A stretch of 64,000 bases of DNA, taken from assembly GCA_965200765.1 (NCBI GenBank), contig OZ241380.1, positions 1,178,001 to 1,242,000 of the forward strand, in the 5' to 3' direction. Each line of letters opens with the position of its first letter. Position 1 is the stretch's first letter. This document shows, piece by piece, positions 26,163 through 35,136 of the stretch. The notes beneath the pieces are model-generated. The model did no database searches. It saw only the letters and a list, made by a program, of their open reading frames with translations, and was not told where the DNA came from. Origin of the DNA: G965200765 sp965200765 (GTDB lineage: Bacteria; Pseudomonadota; Gammaproteobacteria; Arenicellales; JAJDZL01). The position numbers and the translations under genes are program-made.

Positions 26163-27844
26163 AAAGACTAACTGGCGGACAAGCTGTCGTAGAGTCTCTG
26201 AAAGTGGAGAATGTTCGTCACGTCTTCGGTTTGATTGGTTCAGCAGCTATGGAAGTATTCGATGCCTTGTACGATGCTGAGGAAATTCAATTCATTGGTG
26301 TGCGCGATGAACGCACCGGGTGTCACATGGCCGATGGATATGCGCGTGCCTCGGGTAATGCAGGTGTAATCCTTGCCGGACAAAATGGCCCGGGTGCAAC
26401 CAATCTTGCAACCGGGCTTGCTCAGGCAAAAGCAGCATTTTCTCCTGTCGTAGCCGTTGCTGGTGCATTGTCGTCCGAACATGTATACCGGGATGCATTC
26501 CAGGAAGTAGATCAGCAATCACTGTTTGCTCCAATAACCAAGCGTGTCTGGACAGTCGGCCAATCTTCTCGAGTGCCAGAAATATTTCGGGAAGCATTTC
26601 GCTTGGCAATGACACCCAGATGCGGACCGGTGATTGTCAATTTGCCGCGTGATGTATTGGCAAATACCGCTGAGTTTCCGAAATTTCAAAAACCGCAGCA
26701 CTATCGTTCAACCAGCGTTCCAAGGGGAAACAAGGGTGATATCAAACGAGCTGCAGCTTTGCTTTGCGATGCAGAGAAGCCGGTGATTGTAGCCGGCGGG
26801 GGTATCAAAAATAGCTGTGGACACCAAGAGGCAATCGCTCTTGCTGAAGAACTGAATGCACCGATTGCAACATCGCCCGGACACGGTGATGCAATTCCAT
26901 TCGAGCATCCTTTGAATGCCGGACAAATGGGGCCAAGGGGAAATCCGGTGGCTTCGCAACTGGTTCAACAGGCCGATGTGATTTTAGCCTTGGGTACCCG
27001 ACTTGGGTTCAATTCAACCTTTTTTTCTTATGACAACATTAACGAGAATGCAAAGATCATTCAGGTTGAACAGGAGCCAACTGCAATCGGTCGTTACTTT
27101 CCTGTAGAAATCGGCATTTGGGCAGATGCTCCTGCGGTTGCGCAGCAATTGCGGGAAGCGATTTCCCAAATTCAGTTGGAAGCCAAAGCACAGCAATGGA
27201 CTGAAACTTTTAAATCTGAGCGCAGAAAGTATCTTGAAACACGAGACGAGCAAGTTGTTTCCGAGGTGCATCCGATTCAACCTTCAGAATTGTTTCAAGC
27301 ACTTCGCAAGGTGTTGCCCAAAGATTCTGTGATTACTCTGGATGCGGGAACTTTATGTCTTCAAGCAACCGATGCGTTGAATTACTACCAGCCGCGCTCG
27401 CTGTTTACACCGCTGGATTTTGGTTTGATTGGATTTTCCTTCGCCTGTGGCCTGGGTGCGAAGCTGGCACAGGCAGACCGTCCCGTGATCAGTCTCATGG
27501 GAGATGGCGGCTTCGGCATGACACTGTCCGAACTAAGTACCGCTGTCACCTACCAAATCAGCACAGTCACTTTGGTACTAAACAACCAGTGCTGGGGGGC
27601 CGAGAAAGCTTATCAGCGCGACTTTTTCAATCAGCGCTATATCGGTGCTGATATTCACAGTCCGCCATTTGACAAAATCGCTGAACTATATGGTGCCGTA
27701 GGTTTGCGGGTAGAGCGTACATCCGAAATCAGTGATGCCGTCTTGGCCGCATTGAACTGTGACAAACCGGCCGTAGTTGACATTGCCGTCGACCCCGAAG
27801 CACTCTACAGTTTTCGACGAGATTCCTTCAAGCATCGCACGTGA
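26159..27844 (+). CDS. thiamine diphosphate-dependent enzyme (Xsc/acetolactate synthase-like)
   Basis: 561-residue TPP enzyme with the usual three domains. N-terminal pyrimidine-binding part with FGLIGSAAMEVFD and RDERTGCHMADGYAR, where the glutamate should activate the cofactor. Central domain with VIVAGGGIKNS. C-terminal diphosphate-binding motif GDGGFGMTLSEL...NNQCWG. The GLIGSA and FQEVDQQSLF segments are closer to sulfoacetaldehyde acetyltransferase (Xsc) than to biosynthetic acetolactate synthase as I recall these families. No phosphotransacetylase or taurine/isethionate gene is near, so an Xsc role is unproved; other carboligase or decarboxylase reactions are possible. Coupled to the hydrolase upstream by a 4-base overlap. 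Confidence 0.8.
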   Translation: MKRLTGGQAVVESLKVENVRHVFGLIGSAAMEVFDALYDAEEIQFIGVRDERTGCHMADGYARASGNAGVILAGQNGPGATNLATGLAQAKAAFSPVVAVAGALSSEHVYRDAFQEVDQQSLFAPITKRVWTVGQSSRVPEIFREAFRLAMTPRCGPVIVNLPRDVLANTAEFPKFQKPQHYRSTSVPRGNKGDIKRAAALLCDAEKPVIVAGGGIKNSCGHQEAIALAEELNAPIATSPGHGDAIPFEHPLNAGQMGPRGNPVASQLVQQADVILALGTRLGFNSTFFSYDNINENAKIIQVEQEPTAIGRYFPVEIGIWADAPAVAQQLREAISQIQLEAKAQQWTETFKSERRKYLETRDEQVVSEVHPIQPSELFQALRKVLPKDSVITLDAGTLCLQATDALNYYQPRSLFTPLDFGLIGFSFACGLGAKLAQADRPVISLMGDGGFGMTLSELSTAVTYQISTVTLVLNNQCWGAEKAYQRDFFNQRYIGADIHSPPFDKIAELYGAVGLRVERTSEISDAVLAALNCDKPAVVDIAVDPEALYSFRRDSFKHRT

Positions 27845-27975
27845 CATTTTTGCTTGAAATGTGCTGAATAAAAAGCTTTGGCATGCATTCACTCTGCATA
27901 TGCAACTCAGGAAACGATGAGTATAACTGGAATCAAAAACTGTTATAAAATAATAGTTTAAGAAGTAAAATCTAA

Positions 27976-29547
27976 ATGGTAACTTCAACACAAATCAAGC
28001 GCAGAACTGCTGGAGAAAAGACTCGCGACAGTCGCAGGCGACAACGGGGCGAACGCGAACTTCAGGCAGCATTTCGGCCCGGTACTCCGATTCCACGTAT
28101 ATTCAAACCGTTCTCGGACCGAGATGCTCAACGAGTCCATGAAGCTGCCGTTGATCTGCTTGAAAAAGTCGGAATGGCCGATGCAACACCGCGCGCGATA
28201 CAAATCGCATTGGATGGCGGTTGTAAACTGACGTCAAACGGACGATTGCTGTTTCCAAAGAGTTTGGTTGAAGATGCAATTGACAAGGCGGCAAAAGACT
28301 TTATTGCATACGGCCGGGATGAGAGATTCGATGTAGAAGCGCGCAATGGAATTATCAATACTTGCACAGGCGGAGCAGCAGTTACCATGCTGGACATGGA
28401 TACCAGAGAGTATCGACCCAGTACGCTGAAGGACTTGTTTGATCTTGCACGATTGTGCGACACACTTGAAAACATTCAGTGGTTTACAAGGCCAATTGTT
28501 GCGACGGATTTGGAAGATTTGTACGAATTGGATGTAAATACCGTCTATGCATGTGCCTCCGGAACCAAAAAGCACATATCAACGAGCATTACAACCGGGA
28601 ATCATGTTTACAAGATGGTTCCGATGCTGGACCTGCTCGCCGGGGGTGAGGGCAAGTTTGCGACACGCCCCTTCTGCACTGTGCATGCTACAACCGTAGT
28701 TTCCCCGATGACCTTTGCTCCGGAAAGTCTGGATGTAGCATTTGCGGCGGTTGACATTGGCATGATTGTTCACTTGCAAACCGGCCCGCAAGCTGGTGCA
28801 ACATCGCCGGCCGCATTGGCAGGAACAGTAGTGCAAGGCTGTGCCGAGAGCTTGGCTTCACTCACAATATTGAATTTGCTGAAACCGGGACATCCAGTAA
28901 TTGTCGGCAATTGGGTGTTTGTTTCGGATTTGAGAACGGGAGCGTTTAGTGGTGGCGGGGGAGAACAGGCTTTGCTCGGTGCGGCCTCAGGACAAATGGC
29001 CGCCTTCTATGGCATTCCGGGCGCGATGGGTGCCGGAATGACAGACTCGAAAGTGCCTGATAATCAAGCTGGCTTTGAAAAAGCACTGACATTGCTGACA
29101 GGAGCTTTGTCCGGGGGTGGATTCGTATTTGAATCGGCCGGTATGCTCGCTAGCCTATTGGGATGTTCATTTGAAGCGATGGTAATTGACGATGATATGC
29201 TCGCCAGTGTGCATCGCATTGCCCGAGGCATTGAAGTAACCGATGAAACCCTTTCCGTCTCGGTTGTAGAGGATTCGGTTGCAGATCCGGGACATTTTCT
29301 GGGCCATTCGCAAACGATACAATTGATGGAAACTGAATACACTTATCCCAAGCAAGCAGACCGACAAACTCCATTGAACTGGAAAGACGCAGGCGGTCTG
29401 GATATCTGGGACCGGGCCACCGAAAAAGCCAGAAACATATTGTCTACGTATTATCCGCAATGCATTGACGACGAGACTGACAGGCAGATTCGGGAAATCT
29501 ATGCGATACGGCTTCCGACACATCAATTTATGCACAGGTCCGGATGA
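27976..29547 (+). CDS. trimethylamine methyltransferase (MttB) family protein, no pyrrolysine codon
   Basis: 523-residue member of the MttB superfamily (COG5598). The frame has no internal TAG, so it is a non-pyrrolysine member. Characterised non-pyrrolysine relatives demethylate quaternary amines such as glycine betaine using a corrinoid protein; no corrinoid protein or activating enzyme is in the window. It begins with a basic segment (residues 1-30, many Arg/Lys). The last four bases overlap the next gene, an FAD enzyme of the dimethylglycine/sarcosine dehydrogenase type, so both probably act on an N-methyl compound. The 131 bases before it, with several TATAAT-like runs, may hold a promoter. 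Confidence 0.85.
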   Translation: MVTSTQIKRRTAGEKTRDSRRRQRGERELQAAFRPGTPIPRIFKPFSDRDAQRVHEAAVDLLEKVGMADATPRAIQIALDGGCKLTSNGRLLFPKSLVEDAIDKAAKDFIAYGRDERFDVEARNGIINTCTGGAAVTMLDMDTREYRPSTLKDLFDLARLCDTLENIQWFTRPIVATDLEDLYELDVNTVYACASGTKKHISTSITTGNHVYKMVPMLDLLAGGEGKFATRPFCTVHATTVVSPMTFAPESLDVAFAAVDIGMIVHLQTGPQAGATSPAALAGTVVQGCAESLASLTILNLLKPGHPVIVGNWVFVSDLRTGAFSGGGGEQALLGAASGQMAAFYGIPGAMGAGMTDSKVPDNQAGFEKALTLLTGALSGGGFVFESAGMLASLLGCSFEAMVIDDDMLASVHRIARGIEVTDETLSVSVVEDSVADPGHFLGHSQTIQLMETEYTYPKQADRQTPLNWKDAGGLDIWDRATEKARNILSTYYPQCIDDETDRQIREIYAIRLPTHQFMHRSG

Positions 29548-30764
29548 TCGATACCCCAAGCATTGTCGTAATTGGCGGCGGCGTAGTAGGTTGCAGCGTT
29601 CTTTACAGTTTGACCCGTCGCGGATGGAATGATGCACTGTTGCTCGAAAGGAGGAATCTCACTTCTGGTTCCACTTGGCATGCGGCTGGCAATGTAACAT
29701 TTTTCGGGCATTATTCCAGCATCACCGGACTGTATGTAAATTCGGTCCAATCATACCTTGCAGCAGAACAGGAGACTGGCCACAACGTTGGCTTTCATCC
29801 GGCCGGCAGTTTGCGACTGGCGACATCCAAACAGGAGTTTGATTACTACCGCTCGCTTGAAACAACGTATGAAAAAATGGGAATCGAATATCAGGTGATT
29901 TCACCTGAAAGTATCAAGCAGTTTCATCCGTTTCTGGTTACCGACGGATTGTTCGGTGCGGCACATACGCCGCAAGATGGTCACGTGGATCCAACCGGCG
30001 CGACTTATGCTTTAGCCAAAGCCGCCAAATCCCGGGGCGCGAAGGTCAAGTTGAATTGCCCGGTTCAATTCCTGGAGCATCGCAACGACAACGAATGGAG
30101 AATTCACACTTCCGAAGGATACTATCAAACTGAACATGTCGTGATTGCAACAAGCTTTTGGGCACGGGAACTTGTTCAGAACTTGGGGTTGAATCTCCCT
30201 TTATATGCGATGGAACATCATGAATTGATAACGGACCAAGTTGCGGAACTTGATGAGGTTGGTTTTGAAGTCCCGACGGTTCGGGACCCGTATGTGCCAG
30301 CGAACTGGAGGCAAGAGCGTTCCGGTTTTCTTATTGGAATCTATGAGCGTGGACCCAAGCCATGGTCCATTGACGGGATTCCCCCAGACTTCAAGGAAGA
30401 ACTGTTGGTGCCTGATACTGAGCGTCTGGAACCGCATTTTGACAAATTGATGCAACGAATGCCGGTTCTTGCCGATGTCGGAATCAAGACAGTGAACAAT
30501 GGGCCAATCTGCTACACGCCTGACGGTTTGCCATTGCTGGGTCCGGTAGCAGACATGCCCGGACTGTGGCTTGCTTGTGGTTACTGTGTGGGCATTGGAA
30601 CAGGTGGCGGGTCTGGAGAATTTCTTGCGAGCTGGATCGTGGATGGCAAATCACCGTACGATTTACCTCAAGTTTATCCAGCAAGATTTTCCAATGACTT
30701 GTCCAAACAAGCATGTCTGAAGCAAATCATTCAGACTTATGAAAACGGATACTCGCTTCAGTAA
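29544..30764 (+). CDS. FAD-dependent oxidoreductase, dimethylglycine/sarcosine dehydrogenase-like
   Basis: 406-residue DAO-family flavoenzyme. The N-terminal dinucleotide site is VIGGGVVGCS, and GSTWHAAGN matches the DMGDH/sarcosine dehydrogenase motif whose histidine carries FAD covalently. The C-terminal GTGGGSGEFLASWI closes the FAD domain. DMGDH proper is about 800 residues because of an added folate-binding aminomethyltransferase domain; that domain is absent here, so formaldehyde release or a partner protein is expected (inference). It is translationally coupled to the MttB-family gene. Confidence 0.85.
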   Translation: MIDTPSIVVIGGGVVGCSVLYSLTRRGWNDALLLERRNLTSGSTWHAAGNVTFFGHYSSITGLYVNSVQSYLAAEQETGHNVGFHPAGSLRLATSKQEFDYYRSLETTYEKMGIEYQVISPESIKQFHPFLVTDGLFGAAHTPQDGHVDPTGATYALAKAAKSRGAKVKLNCPVQFLEHRNDNEWRIHTSEGYYQTEHVVIATSFWARELVQNLGLNLPLYAMEHHELITDQVAELDEVGFEVPTVRDPYVPANWRQERSGFLIGIYERGPKPWSIDGIPPDFKEELLVPDTERLEPHFDKLMQRMPVLADVGIKTVNNGPICYTPDGLPLLGPVADMPGLWLACGYCVGIGTGGGSGEFLASWIVDGKSPYDLPQVYPARFSNDLSKQACLKQIIQTYENGYSLQ

Positions 30765-30901
30765 TGAAGTTGAAATGCGTGTCGGTTCAATCAGGCTGAC
30801 CTGCAATCGTTCAAATAATTGAGTTTCAACTTGATTATGTTGTTACAATGAAATTCGACTATATACAGAGTCAATAAAATATATGAAAAAGGGGGGATAA
30901 G

Positions 30902-31948
30902 TTGTCTGAGACAGTAATCAAACTGGACGATGTCTGGAAAGTCTTCGGCGATGCCGCTGATGAAGCGATTCAGGCAATTCAAACAGAAGGTCTGGGGAAA
31001 CCGGAGGTGCTCGAGAAATTCGGATGCGTCGTCGGTATTGCAGATTGTTCATTCGAGGTTGAACGCGGAGAGATTTTTTGTGTGATGGGTCTGTCCGGTT
31101 CCGGCAAGTCAACCATGGTACGCCACTTGAATCGCCTCATTGAACCAACCTCAGGCTCAATTTCAGTTCTGGGACATGATGTACTGGCACTGAACAATGA
31201 AGAACTGAGAAAGCTCAGGGCGGCACACATTGGAATGGTATTCCAGCACATGGCGCTGTTTCCGCATCGAACTGTACGGGACAATGTAGCTTTTCCGCTT
31301 CAGGTACAAGGCGAAGCGCGGGCGAAGCGTTGGGAAGTTTCCCAGCGGTGTTTGTCATTGGTGAATCTCGACGGCTACGAAGATCGATTCCCCAGCGAAT
31401 TGTCAGGTGGTATGCAACAGCGTGTCGGATTGGCAAGGGCACTGGCTTCCGACCCGGAAGTTCTGCTTATGGATGAACCATTTTCCGCACTGGATCCCCT
31501 GATTCGCAGACAGTTGCAGGATCAATTTATGGAATTGTCAGCCGAGTTGCACAAGACAACTGTATTCATTACACATGACCTGGATGAAGCCATACGAATT
31601 GGAAATCGAATCGCAATCATGAAAGATGGTGTGATTGTTCAAATTGGTTCACCGGAAGAGATTGTCACTAATCCGATTGATCAATATGTTTCAGATTTTG
31701 TGGAAGGAATCTCCACACTGAAATTGATTTTTGCACACACAATCATGGTGAAGTTTGACGAATACCAGTTGCAACCCGGCGAGGATTTGACACAGTCGCC
31801 GCGGGTATCTCATGAAACCGACCTGAGCGGATTGATTGACGTGTCTGCAACGACAACTCAGCCGATCGTGATCACTGATGGCGGTGAAGATGTCGGTGTG
31901 GTCAACAAAACAACATTACTTAAAGGAATCAAAAGGGGAGATGCGTGA
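30902..31948 (+). CDS. glycine betaine/proline-type ABC transporter ATP-binding protein (ProV/OpuAA-like)
   Basis: 348-residue ATPase of the quaternary-amine ABC uptake family. Walker A GLSGSGKS, Q-loop VFQHMALFPH, signature LSGGMQQR, Walker B VLLMDEPFSALD and switch histidine FITHDLDEA are all present. The N-terminus carries the extra segment seen in ProV proteins (DAADEAIQAIQTEGL). The C-terminus is short, with room for about one CBS-like unit (VVNKTTLLKGI) instead of the usual pair. Start is TTG 30902, preceded by a strong GGGGGG ribosome site. It overlaps the permease in a TGATG junction. Confidence 0.92.
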   Translation: MSETVIKLDDVWKVFGDAADEAIQAIQTEGLGKPEVLEKFGCVVGIADCSFEVERGEIFCVMGLSGSGKSTMVRHLNRLIEPTSGSISVLGHDVLALNNEELRKLRAAHIGMVFQHMALFPHRTVRDNVAFPLQVQGEARAKRWEVSQRCLSLVNLDGYEDRFPSELSGGMQQRVGLARALASDPEVLLMDEPFSALDPLIRRQLQDQFMELSAELHKTTVFITHDLDEAIRIGNRIAIMKDGVIVQIGSPEEIVTNPIDQYVSDFVEGISTLKLIFAHTIMVKFDEYQLQPGEDLTQSPRVSHETDLSGLIDVSATTTQPIVITDGGEDVGVVNKTTLLKGIKRGDA

Positions 31949-33501
31949 TGCAAGAAACTGAACTTTCAGCAGAATCCGAAAAGCTCGGTAGCTCAGTCAG
32001 TGAATTTGTAGATACAAATCAGGACTACTACACCCGAGAATTTGAAAAAATACAGTCGACGACCAAGTTTCCGTACTCCTGGAACATGATGGCGGCCATT
32101 GGCGGACCGTTCTGGGGAGCTGCACGTGGTCTCTGGGGCTATTTCTGGACTTTCATGGTGCTGGAAATTCTCGCTCTTGTACAGATCGGCAGGGGACTGT
32201 GGGGTGAATTGGGTGCTTCACAGATGGCAAGAATTGAAAAATTGCAGCCCAAGATTGAAGAGTTCATGTCCAAGCACGCCGAAGCAGTGGCACAAGGCAA
32301 CACCGAAGCAGCAACTGGATTTCTGAACCGTGCAGAGAATCTGGAGAAAATCGTCGCGCGATTAATGGAAGAAATTGCTGTTGCTGAACAGGGAGTGTTT
32401 CTGGTGCTCGCTGCTGGCTTGATCATATTTGTTGGTTTACGAGTGATCCAGGGGTTCTACGGAAACATTCGATACGAACGGCAGTATTTGTCGTGGCGAG
32501 CTGAACCCAAGAAAGTTGCTACCGGTCTGAGTTGGAATCGCACGATATTCAGTGTAGTCTTGTGGCTGGCCATTGTACCTTTGACTCTCTATCGATTTAC
32601 AGTAGGAAAAATTGCCCCCGAGTTTGAAATGTATACGCTCGGATTTCCTGTTGAAAAATCACAGTATTTTTCTCCGATAGCAAATGTGCTGGAGGCGGGG
32701 TTTGATTGGTTGTCTGCTCACGGGGCCGGTGCGTTTGATAGTGTAGTTTTCTCCATTCGTACGGTATTGGATGGTCTTGAGACGGTCTTTGTGGAGACTC
32801 CGTGGCCCGTTGTTATGACTGTAATCGTTGTCATGGCGTGGAGATTGGCGGGCGCTCGCGTCGCGATATTTACCGCTGCTTCTCTTGCGTATCTCGGATT
32901 ACTCGGTATGTGGGAAACCAGTATGATTACAGTAGCGCTATTGGGTGCTGCTGCATTTCTGTGTTTGTTGTTTGGAATTCCGCTGGGCATTTGGTTTGGA
33001 AAGAGTCAACGTGCCTATAACGCCGCATTGCCGGTACTGGATTTCATGCAAACAATGCCGGCTTTCGTTTATCTCATACCGATCATTGCGTTTTTTGGAA
33101 CCGGCAAGCCGCCAGGTGTATTGGCAACGCTGATTTTCGGTATGCCACCTGTTGTTCGACTCACAGCATTGGGTATTCGAGGTGTTCCGGAGAACACCAA
33201 GGAAGCCGCGCGAGCATTCGGTTGCACCAAATGGACATTAATGAAAGACATTGAGCTTCCGCTGGCAATGCCGTCGATTATGACGGGAATCAATCAAACC
33301 ATTCTTATGTGCTTGTCTATGGTCGTAATTGCTTCGTTGATTGGAGCCAAGGGTTTGGGACAGGATGTGCTCGTCGCATTGCAATACGCTGCCAAAGGGC
33401 AGGGGGTTCTTGCCGGATTGGCAATACTTTTCTGTGCGATGGTGATTGACAGGATCATTCAAGGACACTACAAGCAAAAAACTGGTCGTTTCAATAAATA
33501 A
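31948..33501 (+). CDS. glycine betaine/proline-type ABC permease (ProW-like) with long N-terminal extension
   Basis: 517-residue inner-membrane permease. The C-terminal 250 residues are the normal BPD transport domain, with the ATPase-coupling EAARAFGCTKWTLMKDIELPLAMPSI loop near residue 415. The first 230 or so residues are unusual: FPYSWNMMAAIGGPFWGAARGLWGYFW resembles the aromatic-rich start of DUF2628-type membrane domains. A charged, probably helical, coiled-coil-prone segment (about 85-140) and two more membrane segments follow. E. coli ProW is about 354 residues. Start at ATG 31948 (TGATG overlap, GGGGAG ribosome site 7 bases away) rather than GTG 31945. Confidence 0.9.
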   Translation: MQETELSAESEKLGSSVSEFVDTNQDYYTREFEKIQSTTKFPYSWNMMAAIGGPFWGAARGLWGYFWTFMVLEILALVQIGRGLWGELGASQMARIEKLQPKIEEFMSKHAEAVAQGNTEAATGFLNRAENLEKIVARLMEEIAVAEQGVFLVLAAGLIIFVGLRVIQGFYGNIRYERQYLSWRAEPKKVATGLSWNRTIFSVVLWLAIVPLTLYRFTVGKIAPEFEMYTLGFPVEKSQYFSPIANVLEAGFDWLSAHGAGAFDSVVFSIRTVLDGLETVFVETPWPVVMTVIVVMAWRLAGARVAIFTAASLAYLGLLGMWETSMITVALLGAAAFLCLLFGIPLGIWFGKSQRAYNAALPVLDFMQTMPAFVYLIPIIAFFGTGKPPGVLATLIFGMPPVVRLTALGIRGVPENTKEAARAFGCTKWTLMKDIELPLAMPSIMTGINQTILMCLSMVVIASLIGAKGLGQDVLVALQYAAKGQGVLAGLAILFCAMVIDRIIQGHYKQKTGRFNK

Positions 33502-33604
33502 CGGATGGTTGTCAGAACTGGTTCCATCGCAACAATATTGGTACGTCAGAGTCGTCAATGGATTCAGCAATAGGGTGTGGAGTTCTAGCATAGAATTTTG
33601 AAAT

Positions 33605-34816
33605 TTGGCATCAAACGAATTTGATCCGACGGTTAGCAAACTGTCCAGGTCACCTGCCCAGAAACTGCCGGTAGAGGCTTATATTGACACGAAGTGGTTC
33701 AAGCAAGAACTACGAGAACTGTTTGGCAGAAACTGGACCTTCGCAGGACTGTCAAGTGATCTGAAGCGATCCGGGGATTACGTTACTGTTACTGCAGGCA
33801 ATTGCCCATTGTTCGTGGTGCGCGGTAACGACGGTCGTTTGCGCGCTTTTCACAATATTTGCAGACACCGTGGTACGGAACTCCTGGAGGGTGCGGGTCA
33901 AACTGGAAAACGCATCACATGTCCTTACCACCATTGGACCTATGATATTGACGGAAAACTTAGGGCAGTGCCGATGCAAAAACAATGTTTTCCAGATCTG
34001 GACCGAAATGACTATTCGTTGCATTCAGCCAGTTTGGGTGAATTCAAAGGCATGTTGTTGGTCCATCCGGACCCCGATGCGAATTTTACCGAATGGTTGG
34101 ACGGACTCGAGGATATAGCATGGCCGCATGAATTTAGCCGTCTGTGTGAAACTGCCGAAATGCAATATGAAATTCGATGCAACTGGAAAGTCTTCTACGA
34201 AAACGCGATTGACGGTTACCATTTGGAGTATCTGCACAGAAATTCTCTGGGTGGACCACGGACTGACAAGAACAAATGGGAGGTTCATGGTAGCCACCTC
34301 GTTTGGTATTCAACGGAAACTGGCAGAAAAAAATGCTTGCCCGAGGCACTTTCGAAGACAATCACGCAATGGGGAGGACCCATCATCAAGGATGCGCGTT
34401 CACAAGAATACGGCGGAGTATATATGCTGTTTCCGAGTACCATCATCACCGCAGATCCGACAGAAATATCAGTTTCTCGTCTGATTCCCGTTTCTTCTGG
34501 TTTATGTCATCTCAAAGTACGGACCTGGTGTAGTTGCGAAAGTGTTTCACCGACTGACAAGATGTCGGATGATTTGAAAGACTTGCCGGGCTTTGATTCT
34601 GACACTGGATTGTATCGCCTGGATTCACTGGATGAGCATCCGCTTGGAACCGGAGACTTTCAATGGGAAGACATTTGGGTTTGTGAAAAATTGCAACGGT
34701 CTATGAATTCACCATCATTTTCATTCGGACCGATGGCTTCCGGGTCAGGTGCCGAATCACCAATAGAGTTCTTTCAGCAAATGGTTCTGAACAATTTGTC
34801 AGACACAGACATCTAG
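33605..34816 (+). CDS. Rieske non-heme iron oxygenase, alpha subunit
   Basis: 403-residue ring-hydroxylating-oxygenase type protein. The Rieske 2Fe-2S site is CRHRGTELLEGAG...CPYHHW (about residues 85-108). The mononuclear iron site is ENAIDGYHLEYLH (about 202-214), with histidines at DGYH and EYLH. Glycine betaine and carnitine monooxygenases (GbcA, CntA) carry ECYHC there instead, so this is not a clear member of either. No ferredoxin reductase partner is visible in the window. An in-frame stop at 33599-33601 forces the start to TTG 33605 or later. It lies 103 bases after the betaine-type permease, hence a quaternary amine is a fair guess for substrate. Confidence 0.87.
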   Translation: MASNEFDPTVSKLSRSPAQKLPVEAYIDTKWFKQELRELFGRNWTFAGLSSDLKRSGDYVTVTAGNCPLFVVRGNDGRLRAFHNICRHRGTELLEGAGQTGKRITCPYHHWTYDIDGKLRAVPMQKQCFPDLDRNDYSLHSASLGEFKGMLLVHPDPDANFTEWLDGLEDIAWPHEFSRLCETAEMQYEIRCNWKVFYENAIDGYHLEYLHRNSLGGPRTDKNKWEVHGSHLVWYSTETGRKKCLPEALSKTITQWGGPIIKDARSQEYGGVYMLFPSTIITADPTEISVSRLIPVSSGLCHLKVRTWCSCESVSPTDKMSDDLKDLPGFDSDTGLYRLDSLDEHPLGTGDFQWEDIWVCEKLQRSMNSPSFSFGPMASGSGAESPIEFFQQMVLNNLSDTDI

Positions 34817-34871
34817 AATTTTCGCCAAGAATTGGTAAACCTGACTGTGTCAATCAGCAGTTGTTGACAAA

Positions 34872-34896
34872 AAGGCGGCATTGAAAATGCCGCCTT
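34872..34896. terminator. strong hairpin between convergent genes
   Basis: AAGGCGGCAT and ATGCCGCCTT pair perfectly over 10 bp around TGAAA. A pyrimidine-rich stretch follows (CTCTTTCTTC), but not a clean T run. Position between the Rieske gene and the convergent binding-protein gene suits a bidirectional terminator. The rest of 34817-35136 shows nothing else. Confidence 0.6.
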
Positions 34897-35136
34897 GATG
34901 CTCTTTCTTCGTAAAATGCTTTGGTTTGCAGGCATTCACTCTATAAAGTACTTCCCGAATACCGAACCAAGGTGCTACACTGCAACAAAATCAGGCTCTA
35001 CGAAACGTGTTCGGTAGTACCTTTGAGAACTGTAAAGCACCTTCAAAAAACCGCCACATCTGACTTTGGTCTCAATGCAAGTTGATTGTTTTTTCAAGAC
35101 ATTTGCAAAAGAGAAAAAAAAGTTCTCTGATTGCCG

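Noticed and set aside
27976..29547. Pyrrolysine-containing trimethylamine methyltransferase
   Set aside because: The frame has no in-frame TAG and no pyl genes are near, so it is a non-pyrrolysine member.
33605..34816. Assignment as glycine betaine monooxygenase GbcA or carnitine monooxygenase CntA
   Set aside because: The iron-site motif differs (DGYH rather than ECYH) and the reductase partner is absent, so only the general family is stated.
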